Assembly (NCBI GenBank): GCA_017305665.1
Contig: JAFKKH010000010.1
Coordinates: 159,234 to 223,233, forward strand
Direction of reading: 5' to 3'
Source of the DNA: Hyphomicrobiales bacterium
GTDB taxonomy: Bacteria > Pseudomonadota > Alphaproteobacteria > Rhizobiales > Xanthobacteraceae
Length of the DNA stretch: 64,000 nucleotides
The notes beneath the pieces were generated by a model. The model saw only the letters and a program-made list of their open reading frames with translations. It did not search any database and was not told the origin of the DNA. The translations under genes were made by a program, and so were the position numbers. This document shows positions 26,247-35,121 of this stretch, piece after piece. How positions within the stretch are numbered: the stretch's first letter is position 1; every line of letters begins with the position of its first letter.

Positions 26247-26602
26247 TTATTGCGGCTCCGATCCGCGCCACCGCGTCACGAGCCAGCCGATCATCGCCGC
26301 CCCGGCGAGGCCGATGCAGGCTGTTACAGCGTCGACGACAAAGTCCTCAAGCCGGGCGTGGCGGCCGGGCGCCCACAATTGTAAAAGCTCGAGCAGGCCG
26401 ATCAGGATGGCGGACACGGCTGCGACGAACAGCTTACGCTTTGGAAACGCGAGGCCGACGGCGAGACCAACCAGAACAAAGGCGAGCGCGTGTTCGCCGT
26501 CCTGCCCCAGCGGGGAGTGCGGGCGATAGCGTGGTGGACCGAGGGTGGCGAATCCACCGCCGCGATCAGGACGGCCGCGCCGATGCGGAGCAAGATTTTC
26601 AT
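26247..26602 (-). pseudogene. VanZ-like small membrane protein, apparently frameshifted
   Basis: The C-terminal part, in one frame, reads GQDGEHALAFVLVGLAVGLAF and two more hydrophobic helices with LEDFVVDAVTAC, which looks like a VanZ-family protein. The only plausible start, ATG at 26602 (MKILLRIGAAVLIAAV), lies in another frame, and the switch needed is near 26553-26561. Joining the two gives a normal-looking N-terminal helix followed by the VanZ core, about 117 residues. One missing base would explain it. It may be a true pseudogene or an assembly error. The stop lies 18 bp from the terminator at 26200-26229. Confidence 0.6.
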
Positions 26603-26659
26603 GGCTGGCGCATAGCACAGTTCGCCGCCGGATAACGACCATCTGAGCCGTTCAGCGCT

Positions 26660-27274
26660 TCAAATCTGCTTGCGAACGCCGAGGCCGAGCATGAATCGCT
26701 GCCGGATCTGAACCGGATCGCGGTCGGTGGTGCCGGCGCCGGGTTTGTCGTCGATCCGCACGGCGATGAAGTTTGGTCCGTCGTTCGTCAGTGCATTATC
26801 GATCAGGCGTTCGAAATCGTCTTCGTCAGCCGCCCATGTGCTCTGTGTGAGGCCGGCACCGGTTGCGATCGCGACGATATCCGATACGGTTGCAGCTGGC
26901 GTCGGCTGTGCACCGGTGATCTGATAGATGCCGTTGTCCATCACGATCATCGTCAGATTCTTCGGCGCGAGCGATGCGATGGTTGCGAGGCAACCCAGTT
27001 GCATCAGGAGCGACCCGTCGCCTTCAAGAGCGAAGATGTGCCGCGACGGCTGCGCGAGCGCGGCGCCGAGCGCGATCGGGAAGGCGAGCCCCATGCTGCC
27101 GAGCATGTAGAAATTCTGCGGCCGATGACCTGCGGTCCAGAGATCGAAATTGGTGTTGCCGATACCGCCGATCACGGCTTCTTCGTTCTTTAGCCTGGCA
27201 ACCAGACGTTTCGTAAGATCGAAGCGATCCATCACCTTGGTATTGCGGGTTGGCGCGGTAGGGGCATGGTTCAT
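26660..27274 (-). CDS. ThDP-dependent decarboxylase, beta subunit (sulfopyruvate/phosphonopyruvate decarboxylase-like)
   Basis: Diphosphate-binding half of a split thiamine-diphosphate enzyme, 204 residues. The binding motif runs from GDGSLLMQLG to MDNGIYQITG, preceded by GSMGLAFPIALGAAL. The size and split match ComE-type subunits of sulfopyruvate decarboxylase and relatives acting on small 2-oxoacids. It starts 10 bp after the alpha subunit stop, so the pair is co-translated. No coenzyme M or phosphonate genes are present, so the true substrate is probably another 2-oxoacid. Confidence 0.85.
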   Translation of the reverse strand: MNHAPTAPTRNTKVMDRFDLTKRLVARLKNEEAVIGGIGNTNFDLWTAGHRPQNFYMLGSMGLAFPIALGAALAQPSRHIFALEGDGSLLMQLGCLATIASLAPKNLTMIVMDNGIYQITGAQPTPAATVSDIVAIATGAGLTQSTWAADEDDFERLIDNALTNDGPNFIAVRIDDKPGAGTTDRDPVQIRQRFMLGLGVRKQI

Positions 27275-27284
27275 GATGCGATCC

Positions 27285-27830
27285 TCACGCGGTGAATACT
27301 TTGCCGCCGGTCAGGAGCGGCGACAGGATCAGCGCAACGGGCGCTTGCGTTGCAATGGCTTGCTTGATGGATCGATCGACGGTGAATTCCAGTTCGTCGA
27401 GCCGGGTCATCGTGTGATGCTCCATCGCGAGCGAATCCAGCACCGGCCGCATGGTGCGGCACACCAGCGATTGCCCGTAATTGAATTCGCCGAGCGTTCC
27501 GCGCTCCGAAACGAACATGATGAGTGGGATCTGGTAGGGCAGCGCGAGCGAGGCGAGCGCATTGGGCAGCGTCGCGAAGCCGCTGGTCTGCATCAGTACA
27601 GCGCCGCGCATGCCGCCCATCCAGGCACCCGACACGATGCCGACTGCTTCTTCCTCCCGGGCGGTCGGAAAGGTCGTGAAGAACGGATCGGCGTGGATAT
27701 TCTTGATGAGCGTCGTCAGCACCCGATCGGGCACGTAAGGCACGAGCCGGATGTCATTCTTCTTGAGGGTTTGCAGGACGATCTCGTGCCATGCCCGAGA
27801 TGATGTCGGTTCAGCCGCGGCTTCCGCCAT
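27285..27830 (-). CDS. ThDP-dependent decarboxylase, alpha subunit (sulfopyruvate/phosphonopyruvate decarboxylase-like)
   Basis: Pyrimidine-binding half of the split enzyme, 181 residues. The catalytic glutamate sits in REEEAVGIVSGAW, followed by the typical GAVLMQTSGFATLPNALAS stretch. ATG at 27830 is preceded by GGAGGAATGAGG. It is first in a two-gene operon and is divergent from the 2-hydroxyacid dehydrogenase at 28113. The 282 bp between them (27831-28112) hold no gene and presumably both promoters, which links the decarboxylase to the hydroxyacid cluster only by position. Confidence 0.85.
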   Translation of the reverse strand: MAEAAAEPTSSRAWHEIVLQTLKKNDIRLVPYVPDRVLTTLIKNIHADPFFTTFPTAREEEAVGIVSGAWMGGMRGAVLMQTSGFATLPNALASLALPYQIPLIMFVSERGTLGEFNYGQSLVCRTMRPVLDSLAMEHHTMTRLDELEFTVDRSIKQAIATQAPVALILSPLLTGGKVFTA

Positions 27831-28112
27831 GAATCCTCATTCCTCCGGTTCGGTCCCGCGAGGACCGGCGTTGTTATTGTCGTTGCAGCACAAGCCTTGA
27901 CGCGATCGGCGCGATTGTCAACGGATGGGGTTTGTGGTCGCCGTGCCGCCGTTGCGTCGTGCGATTGGCTCTATATGGCGCAAGTCCACGAGCAGGCAAA
28001 AGCGGACGCACAAAACATGGCTGTTTTGCCGTCATGCCGGTTGCGGAACCAGGGGAAATTGGTCAGGACTGACAGCCAACGAAACCGATAAGTGTGTAGG
28101 GCGGGGCAGGAA

Positions 28113-29159
28113 ATGTCAGTCAACAACAAGCGAGTTTTCTACGTCAAATACCTGGCAAGCCCTGTCTATGCGGAAATCCTGCAGGCGCGTCCCGATGTGC
28201 GGCTGGACCGGCTTGAGACCGACAGCCCCGACGACGTCGCGGCACCGATCCTCGCCGCCGCGCACGCCTACCAGATCGGCGCTGCCCGCGACGAAATGGA
28301 AAGGTTTCAGGTCGACCGCGACTTCCTGAAACGGACGCCGGACCTGCTGATCGTGTCCAGTAACGGGGCGGGCTTCGATACCGTTGATGTCGACGCTTGT
28401 ACCGACGCCGGTGTGGCTGTTGTCAATCAGTCCGGCGGTAACGCGCATTCGGTTGCGGAGCATGCATTGGGTATGATGCTGACGCTGTCGAAACGGATCA
28501 TTCAGTCCGATCGTCTGCTGCGGCGCCAACCGAACGTCGATCGTAATTCCCTGATCGGCAATGAAATCCATGGCAAGACCATCGGCATTATCGGGATCGG
28601 CAACGTCGGTCGCCGTCTCGCCGAGCTCTGCAAGGGGCTGTTCGGCATGACCGTGCTTGCCTACGACCCCTATGTTTCGGCGGAAGAGACCACTGCGCGT
28701 GGCGCGCGCAAGGTCGAACTCGATGACCTGCTGCGGCAGTCCGATTTCGTCTCGATCAACTGCCCGCTGACCAAGCAGAACCGCAGCATGATCAGCACCC
28801 GTGAATACGCGCTGATGAAGCCTAGCGCTTATTTCGTCACGACCGCGCGCGGTTTCATCCATGATGAAGCCGCGCTGCTTGAGGCGCTGCGCGCGAAGAC
28901 GATCGCCGGCGCTGGGCTGGATGTCTGGTCCAAGGAACCGCCGCCGCCCGAGCATCCCCTGCTGCAACTCGACAATGTCCTCGCAAGCCCTCACACGGCG
29001 GGCGTGACCATCGAGGCCCGGACCAATATGGGGCGTATTGCGGCCGAGCAGATGCTGGGTGCGCTTGATGGCAAACGGCCACCCCGCCTCGTCAATCCTG
29101 AGGTGTGGCCGGCTTACGCGAAACGCTTCGAGAAGACGTTCGGTTTTGCGCCAGGATAG
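28113..29159 (+). CDS. D-isomer specific 2-hydroxyacid dehydrogenase
   Basis: NAD(P)-dependent reductase of 348 residues, starting at MSVNNKRV (ATG at 28113, GGCAGGAA upstream; a GTG seven codons earlier is less likely). The Rossmann motif is GIIGIGNVG. Catalytic residues of the family are visible: arginine in TTARGFIHDEAAL, glutamate in WSKEPPP and histidine in SPHTAGVT. Members act on glyoxylate, hydroxypyruvate, phosphoglycerate or similar. It opens a run of plus-strand catabolic genes including a sugar-acid type dehydratase, so a small hydroxyacid from that pathway is plausible. Confidence 0.88.
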   Translation: MSVNNKRVFYVKYLASPVYAEILQARPDVRLDRLETDSPDDVAAPILAAAHAYQIGAARDEMERFQVDRDFLKRTPDLLIVSSNGAGFDTVDVDACTDAGVAVVNQSGGNAHSVAEHALGMMLTLSKRIIQSDRLLRRQPNVDRNSLIGNEIHGKTIGIIGIGNVGRRLAELCKGLFGMTVLAYDPYVSAEETTARGARKVELDDLLRQSDFVSINCPLTKQNRSMISTREYALMKPSAYFVTTARGFIHDEAALLEALRAKTIAGAGLDVWSKEPPPPEHPLLQLDNVLASPHTAGVTIEARTNMGRIAAEQMLGALDGKRPPRLVNPEVWPAYAKRFEKTFGFAPG

Positions 29160-29252
29160 CGGCTTCCCGATTGAAGTGGGTCATCGCAAGGACTTTAATG
29201 CAGCGCTGAGGGGAGTCGGTTCTTGTCCGGCTACGCGTAAGGAATAGCCGAT

Positions 29253-30989
29253 ATGGCCAAAAGGAAATCCGCCGACTCCTTGCGTAGCGCTCGCTGGTTC
29301 GCGCCCGATGATCTCAGGGCGTTCGGACATCGCTCCCGCGCCATGCAGATGGGTTACGCGCCGGAGGAATGGGCGGGCCGGCCGGTCATTGCGATCCTCA
29401 ATACCTGGTCGGACGCGCAGCCCTGCCATATGCACTTCAAATCGCGCATCGACGACGTCAAGCGCGGTGTTTTGCAAGCGGGTGGCTTCCCGATCGAACT
29501 CCCGGCTCTGTCGCTGTCGGAGTCGCTGCTGAAGCCGACCACGATGCTTTATCGCAATCTGCTGGCGATGGACGCCGAGGAATTGCTGCGCGGTCATCCC
29601 GTTGATGGCGTTGTGCTGATGGGTGGCTGCGACAAGACAACACCTGCGTTGCTCCTGGGTGCAACCAGCATGGGTCTGCCGACGATCTATCTGCCGGCAG
29701 GACCGATGCTGCGCGGCAACTGGAAAGGCAAGACGCTCGGCTCGGGCTCAGACGCCTGGAAATACTGGGACGAGCGCCGCGCCGGAAAGATTTCCGACAA
29801 GGACTGGGTCGACGTCGAGGCAGGCATCGCGCGCAGCTATGGCACCTGCATGACCATGGGTACGGCCTCGACCATGACCGCGATGGCCGAATCCATCGGC
29901 ATGTCGCTGCCGGGTGCATCGTCGATTCCGGCCGCCGACGCCAACCACATTCGCATGAGCTCGGAATGCGGCCGCCGCATCGTCGAGATGGTTTGGGAGG
30001 ATCTGACGCCGAGGAAGATCCAAACGCGCAAGGCGTTCGAGAACGCCATCACCGTCGCCATGGCGATGGGCTGCTCGACCAATGCGATCATTCATCTGAT
30101 CGCACAGGCGCGCCGCGCCGGGCAGGACATTGGTCTCGACGATTTCGAGAAAGCCAGCCGCAAGGTACCCGTCATCGCCAACGTGCGACCCAGCGGCGAC
30201 ACCTATCTGATGGAAGATTTCTTTTATGCGGGTGGATTGCCGGGCCTGATGACGCGGATCAAGGACCATCTCCATCTCGACGTCATGACAGTGACCGGCA
30301 AGACGCTGGGCGAAAACATTGCGCGCGCCGAGGTCTACAACGACGACGTGATCCGCAACGTGGACAATCCGATCTATGCCGAAGGCGCACTCGCTGTGCT
30401 GAAGGGCAATCTGGCGCCGGATGGCTGCGTTATCAAGCCGAGCGCCTGCGATCCGCGCTTCTTGAAGCACACCGGGCCGGCGCTGGTGTTCGACGACTAT
30501 CCCTCCATGAAGAAGGCCATTGACGATCCCGATCTCGATGTCACGGCCGATCATGTGCTGATCCTGCGCAATGCCGGGCCGCAGGGCGGGCCAGGGATGC
30601 CGGAATGGGGCATGCTGCCGATCCCGACGAAACTGGTGAAGCAGGGCGTACGCGACATGGTGCGGCTGTCGGATGCGCGCATGAGCGGCACGAGCTACGG
30701 CGCCTGCATTCTGCACGTCTCGCCGGAGTCCTACATCGGCGGTCCACTGGCCCTGGTGAAGACCGGCGACATGATCACCCTCGATGTGGCGGCGCGGACC
30801 ATCAACCTCGATGTGTCCGAAGCGGAGATTGCGAAGCGGCGGGCGGCATGGAAAGCGCCGGAGCCACGCTATGAGCGTGGCTATGGCTGGATGTTCACGC
30901 GCCACATCCGTCAGGCCAACGAAGGCTGCGATTTCGACTTCCTCGAAACCGGGTTTGGCAGCCCGGTGAGCGAGCCGGCGATCTACTGA
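29253..30989 (+). CDS. IlvD/Edd family dehydratase, pentonate (L-arabonate) dehydratase-like
   Basis: Iron-sulfur dehydratase of 578 residues that converts an aldonate-type acid to its 2-keto-3-deoxy product. The three cluster cysteines are C58 (WSDAQPC), C126 (GGCDKTT) and C199 (YGTCMTMG), with the metal-site lysine at K128. The spacing and total length nearly equal those known for the [2Fe-2S] L-arabinonate dehydratase of Rhizobium, and fit less well with biosynthetic DHAD. Followed 21 bp later by an RraA-like aldolase gene, so the product is probably cleaved there. The exact sugar acid is unresolved. Confidence 0.88.
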   Translation: MAKRKSADSLRSARWFAPDDLRAFGHRSRAMQMGYAPEEWAGRPVIAILNTWSDAQPCHMHFKSRIDDVKRGVLQAGGFPIELPALSLSESLLKPTTMLYRNLLAMDAEELLRGHPVDGVVLMGGCDKTTPALLLGATSMGLPTIYLPAGPMLRGNWKGKTLGSGSDAWKYWDERRAGKISDKDWVDVEAGIARSYGTCMTMGTASTMTAMAESIGMSLPGASSIPAADANHIRMSSECGRRIVEMVWEDLTPRKIQTRKAFENAITVAMAMGCSTNAIIHLIAQARRAGQDIGLDDFEKASRKVPVIANVRPSGDTYLMEDFFYAGGLPGLMTRIKDHLHLDVMTVTGKTLGENIARAEVYNDDVIRNVDNPIYAEGALAVLKGNLAPDGCVIKPSACDPRFLKHTGPALVFDDYPSMKKAIDDPDLDVTADHVLILRNAGPQGGPGMPEWGMLPIPTKLVKQGVRDMVRLSDARMSGTSYGACILHVSPESYIGGPLALVKTGDMITLDVAARTINLDVSEAEIAKRRAAWKAPEPRYERGYGWMFTRHIRQANEGCDFDFLETGFGSPVSEPAIY

Positions 30990-31010
30990 TCGGATAGCAG
31001 CGGAGGTGTC

Positions 31011-31727
31011 ATGGCGCTCAGCGATACAACGCGCAACAAATTGAAAGCCGCGAGCACGGCTACGGTTGCGACCGCGCTCTACAAGCGCGGCTTTCGGATT
31101 CAAGTGATCCAGGACGTGCATCCGCTGAGCCCCGAGCAGCCGACGCTGGTCGGCGAAGCCTTCACGCTGCGCTACATGCCGGCTCGGGAGGACCTCAATC
31201 CGGTGTCCGTTTTCCGCGACCGCAGCCATCCGCAGCGCAAGGCGGTCGAGGAATGTCCGCCGGGCGCCGTCCTGGTGATGGATAGCCGCAAGGATGCCCG
31301 GGCGGCGTCCGCCGGATCCATTCTCGTTACCCGGCTGGTGAAGAGGGGCGTAGCCGGGGTCGTGACCGACGGCGGGTTTAGGGACTCGGCGGAAATCGCC
31401 AAGCTCGGCTTTCCCGCCTTCCACCATCGTCCGAGCGCGCCGACCAACCTGACGCTGCATCAGGCCATCGAAATCAATGTTCCGATCGGCTGCGGCGACG
31501 CCCCGGTATTCCCGGGCGATGTCATCCTTGGCGATCAGGATGGCGTCATCGTCATTCCAGCGCATCTGGCCGAGGAAATCGCCGAGGAGGCGACGGAAAT
31601 GACGGCCTTCGAGGATTTTGTCACGGAACGGGTCAACAACGGTCGTTCGATTCTTGGTCTGTATCCGGCGACCGACGCGCAGACGCTGACGGATTTTGCG
31701 GCATGGCGGAAAGCCAACGGGCGCTAG
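31011..31727 (+). CDS. RraA-like / HMG aldolase family protein
   Basis: Protein of 238 residues in the RraA / 4-hydroxy-4-methyl-2-oxoglutarate aldolase family. The metal and substrate site is visible as AGSILVTRLVKRGVAGVV followed by TDGGFRD, with GDQDGVIVIP near the end. Members with the intact arginine-aspartate pair are divalent-metal pyruvate aldolases; RNase E inhibition is limited to true RraA. Placed directly after the dehydratase, a retro-aldol role on a 2-keto-3-deoxy acid is a reasonable inference. An 81-bp gap separates it from the molybdoprotein gene. Confidence 0.85.
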   Translation: MALSDTTRNKLKAASTATVATALYKRGFRIQVIQDVHPLSPEQPTLVGEAFTLRYMPAREDLNPVSVFRDRSHPQRKAVEECPPGAVLVMDSRKDARAASAGSILVTRLVKRGVAGVVTDGGFRDSAEIAKLGFPAFHHRPSAPTNLTLHQAIEINVPIGCGDAPVFPGDVILGDQDGVIVIPAHLAEEIAEEATEMTAFEDFVTERVNNGRSILGLYPATDAQTLTDFAAWRKANGR

Positions 31728-31808
31728 CTTCGGTGAGGCCTTTGCATTGCATGCCGAGGCCGCAATATCCCGTTCTCAGCCTCACTATTTGATGATATTT
31801 CTCGGCTC

Positions 31809-33920
31809 ATGAACCAGCGCGCCAAGATCGATATCCGCCATTCGACGTGTCCGCACGACTGTCCGTCCGCCTGTGCGCTGGATATCGAGGTGATCGACAA
31901 TTCGACGATCGGCCGCATCCGTGGATCGAAGATCCAGACCTACACCGCCGGCGTCGTATGCGCCAAAGTCGCCCGCTACGCCGAGCGTATTCATCATCCC
32001 GATCGCGTGACCCATCCGCTGCGCCGCACAGGTCCGAAAGGATCAGGGCAGTTCGAACGGATTTCGTGGGACGAGGCGCTCGACGAAATCGCAGCGAGGT
32101 TCGACGAGGCCGAGCGCGAGTTCGGCGGAGAATCGGTCTGGCCCTACTATTACGCCGGTACCATGGGCATCGTGCAGCGTGACGGCATCAACCGTCTTGC
32201 CCACGTGAAGAAGTATTCGCGCTTCTACAGCACGATCTGCGCCAACGTCGCCCGCGTCGGCTTCGTCGCCGGCACCGGCAAGATTGCGGGAGCCGATCCC
32301 CGTGAGATGGGTGTCTCCGATCTCGTCGTGATCTGGGGCACCAATCCGGTGTCGACGCAAGTCAATGTGATGACCCATGCGTCCCGCGCGCGCAAGGAGC
32401 GCGGCGCGAAGATCGCAGCGGTGGACGTCTACAACAACGAGACGATGAAGCAGGCGGATATCAAGATCATCCTGCGGCCCGGCACCGACGGCGCGTTCGC
32501 CTGCGGGGTCATGCACGTGCTGTTTCGCGAAGGTTTCGCCGATCGCGCCTACATGGACAAGTACACCGATTGCCCCGGTGAACTCGAAGCACATCTGGCA
32601 ACGCGCACGCCGGAATGGGCCTCGGCAATCTGCGGCGTGCCCGTTGAGGAGATCGAAGCATTCGCGCGCGCTGTTGGCCAGACCAAGCGCACATTCGTAC
32701 GTCTCGGCTACGGCTTTACGCGAAGCCGCAACGGCGCAGCCCAGATGCACGCGGCGCTTTGCATTCCCGCTGTCACCGGCGCGTGGCAGTATGAGGGTGG
32801 TGGCGCGTTCTTCAACAACTACGCGCTCTGGCGATTCGACGAATCCATCATCGAGGCTCACGACGCCATCGATCCGAAGACGCGGCGGCTGGATCAGTCG
32901 AAGATCGGCCGCATCCTGACCGGCGACGCCGAGGCGCTACATAGCGGTCCTCCGGTCAAGGCGATGCTGATCCAGAACACCAATCCGATGACGGTCGCGC
33001 CGGAGCAGGCGCTGGTGCGTCGCGGGTTTGCGCGCGAAGACCTGTTCATGGTGGTGCACGAGCAGTTCATGACCGAGACGGCGCAGATGGCCGACATCGT
33101 GCTGCCGGCCACCATGTTCATGGAGCACGACGATCTCTATTATGGCGGTGGGCATCAGCATATTTCGGTCGGTGCGAAGCTGATCGAACCGCCCGGCGAA
33201 TGCCGCTCGAACCACCAGGTGCTGCAAGGTCTGGCGTCGCGCCTCGACGCAAAGCATCCCGGCTTCGACATGACCGCGCGCGAGCTGATCGATGCTACGC
33301 TGAAGAAGAGCGGCCACGGCGATATCGAAGGTCTGGAGGCTGACATCTGGCGCGATCTTCAACCGGATTTCCGAACGTCCCACTACCTCGACGGGTTTGC
33401 GCATTCGGACGGGAAATTTCACTTCAAGGCCGACTGGGAGCATGTTCCGATGGGTCATGCGGGCATGATGGGCCGTTGGCAGCAATTGCCGTCGTTGCCC
33501 GATCATTGCAGGTTGATCGAGGAGGCGGATGCGGAGCATCCGTTTCGCCTCGCGACCAGTCCGTCGCGCAGCTATCTCAACACCACGTTCAATGAAACGC
33601 CGTCATCGCAGGCACGTGAGGGCGCGCCGTCCGTGATGATCCATCCGGACGATGCCGCCGGGCTTGCCATTGCCGATGGCGACGCGGTGACGCTTGGCAA
33701 TACGCGCGGCGAGACCACGCTGACTGCGAAGCTGTTCGATGGCGTGCGGCGCGGTGTGCTGATCGCCGAGTCTGTGCATCCCAATCGCTCCCATATCGGC
33801 GGCCGCGGCATCAACATGCTGACGGGCGCCGAGGCCGTCGCACCGGTGGGCGGCGCGGCGTTCCATGATAACAAGGTGTGGATTCGGAAAGCCGCCGCGG
33901 AGCTTCAAAAGCAACAATAG
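31809..33920 (+). CDS. Molybdopterin-dependent oxidoreductase, DMSO-reductase family
   Basis: Cytoplasmic-looking molybdenum enzyme of 703 residues without a Tat signal. An N-terminal [4Fe-4S] site is formed by C14, C18, C22 and C51. The molybdopterin oxidoreductase domain spans about 60-480 (SDLVVIWGTNPVSTQ, GTDGAFACGVMHVLF) and the dinucleotide-binding C-terminal domain about 580-690. A cysteine near residue 143 (FYSTICANVARVG) might ligate molybdenum, but this is uncertain. No partner iron-sulfur or membrane subunit is next to it, so the electron partner is unknown. Formate-dehydrogenase-like and generic oxidoreductases of this clade cannot be told apart here. Confidence 0.85.
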   Translation: MNQRAKIDIRHSTCPHDCPSACALDIEVIDNSTIGRIRGSKIQTYTAGVVCAKVARYAERIHHPDRVTHPLRRTGPKGSGQFERISWDEALDEIAARFDEAEREFGGESVWPYYYAGTMGIVQRDGINRLAHVKKYSRFYSTICANVARVGFVAGTGKIAGADPREMGVSDLVVIWGTNPVSTQVNVMTHASRARKERGAKIAAVDVYNNETMKQADIKIILRPGTDGAFACGVMHVLFREGFADRAYMDKYTDCPGELEAHLATRTPEWASAICGVPVEEIEAFARAVGQTKRTFVRLGYGFTRSRNGAAQMHAALCIPAVTGAWQYEGGGAFFNNYALWRFDESIIEAHDAIDPKTRRLDQSKIGRILTGDAEALHSGPPVKAMLIQNTNPMTVAPEQALVRRGFAREDLFMVVHEQFMTETAQMADIVLPATMFMEHDDLYYGGGHQHISVGAKLIEPPGECRSNHQVLQGLASRLDAKHPGFDMTARELIDATLKKSGHGDIEGLEADIWRDLQPDFRTSHYLDGFAHSDGKFHFKADWEHVPMGHAGMMGRWQQLPSLPDHCRLIEEADAEHPFRLATSPSRSYLNTTFNETPSSQAREGAPSVMIHPDDAAGLAIADGDAVTLGNTRGETTLTAKLFDGVRRGVLIAESVHPNRSHIGGRGINMLTGAEAVAPVGGAAFHDNKVWIRKAAAELQKQQ

Positions 33921-34013
33921 TTCAGCCGTCGTGAGATGCACCTTCTCCCTTTCGCTGATTTACCCCTACCGTTCACCCATTGTCTCCTTCCGTTCTGAAC
34001 CAGTGAGGTTGTC

Positions 34014-35093
34014 ATGTCCGCCAACGACACGTTCCATATTGCTGTGCTCGCTGGTGACGGCATCGGGCCGGAGGTGATGGCGCCGGCGCTGGAAGTTCTG
34101 AAAAGGGTCGAAGCTACGTCGAAGGTGAAATTCCGTTTCACCGAAGCGCCGGCGGGCGCCAACAATTATCGCGAGACCGGCAAGTCGATGCCGGAAAGCA
34201 CCGTAAGGCTATGTGACGAGGCCGACGCGATCCTGCTCGGTGCCTGCGGTTTGCCGAGCGTGCGCTATCCCGACAACACCGAAATCATGCCGCAGGTCGA
34301 ACTTCGTTTTCTGTTCGATCTCTATGCTGGGGTTCGGCCGGCGCGGCTCATTCCGGGGGTGCCGAGCCCGATCGTCGGTGCGGCCGAACATGGCATCGAT
34401 CTGGTGCTGATCCGGGAATCGACCGAAGGCCTGTTCGCCTCGATGGGGAAGGGCGTGGTGACCCATGACGATGCGCGCGAAACAATGGTGATTACGCGCA
34501 AGACATCCGAGCGGCTGTTCGACTTCTCGTTCCGTCTCGCGCAGCGGCGCAAGGCACAGGGCAAGCGCGGCATGGTGACGTGCGTCGACAAGGCGAACGT
34601 GTTCAAGGCATTTGCGTTCTTCCGCAGCATCTTCGACGAGACTGCTGCGCGCTATCCGGATGTGCCGACCGAGCGTATCTACGTCGATGCCTGCGCGGCG
34701 ATGCTGGTCAAGCGGCCCTGGGATTTCGATGTGATGCCGACCGAGAACATGTTCGGCGACATCCTGTCGGATCTGACCGCCGGCCTCGTCGGCGGCATGG
34801 GAATGGCGCCATCGGCCGATATTGGCGATCGCCACGCGGTGTTCCAGCCGTGTCACGGCACCGCGCCCGATATCATGGGGCAGGGCAAGGCCAACCCGAC
34901 TGCGATGATCTTGTCCACGGCGATGATGCTGGACTGGCTCGCCGACAAGCACGGCCATGACGGCGCGGCCGAGGCTGCGCAACGCATCGAGCGCGCCGTG
35001 GACAAGGCGTTCGCGGAAGGCATCCGGCCGCTCGACCTTGGCGGGCGCAGCGGAACGGCGGACACGGCAAAGGCGGTTCTGGCCGCGCTTTGA
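34014..35093 (+). CDS. Isocitrate/isopropylmalate dehydrogenase family enzyme (LeuB/TtuC-like)
   Basis: Metal- and NAD-dependent beta-decarboxylating dehydrogenase of 359 residues. It opens with the family motif IAVLAGDGIGPEVM. The substrate arginines lie in LRFLFDLYAGVRPARL, the catalytic lysine in TCVDKANVFK, and the metal-binding aspartates in DILSDLTAGLVGGMG. The family covers 3-isopropylmalate, tartrate, malate and homoisocitrate dehydrogenases. Location beside hydroxyacid and aldonate enzymes, with no other leu genes, favours a catabolic substrate such as tartrate or a substituted malate. Start ATG at 34014 follows GTGAGG. Confidence 0.87.
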   Translation: MSANDTFHIAVLAGDGIGPEVMAPALEVLKRVEATSKVKFRFTEAPAGANNYRETGKSMPESTVRLCDEADAILLGACGLPSVRYPDNTEIMPQVELRFLFDLYAGVRPARLIPGVPSPIVGAAEHGIDLVLIRESTEGLFASMGKGVVTHDDARETMVITRKTSERLFDFSFRLAQRRKAQGKRGMVTCVDKANVFKAFAFFRSIFDETAARYPDVPTERIYVDACAAMLVKRPWDFDVMPTENMFGDILSDLTAGLVGGMGMAPSADIGDRHAVFQPCHGTAPDIMGQGKANPTAMILSTAMMLDWLADKHGHDGAAEAAQRIERAVDKAFAEGIRPLDLGGRSGTADTAKAVLAAL

Positions 35094-35121
35094 GCGCAAA
35101 GCTTGCGCAGGAATCTCGGCG

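Noticed and set aside
27831-28112. Search of the divergent 282-bp gap for an oxalate operator, tRNA or small RNA
   Set aside because: Only a short GGTCC/GGACC inverted repeat is present; nothing strong enough to report.
29748-31565. Minus-strand frame of 605 codons over the dehydratase and aldolase genes
   Set aside because: It spans two real genes and their gap, and shows no family motif.
31809-33920. Naming the molybdoprotein a formate dehydrogenase in support of oxalate use
   Set aside because: Attractive because formate is an oxalate product, but the active-site ligand is unclear, no partner subunits are present and no oxalate-type operator lies upstream.
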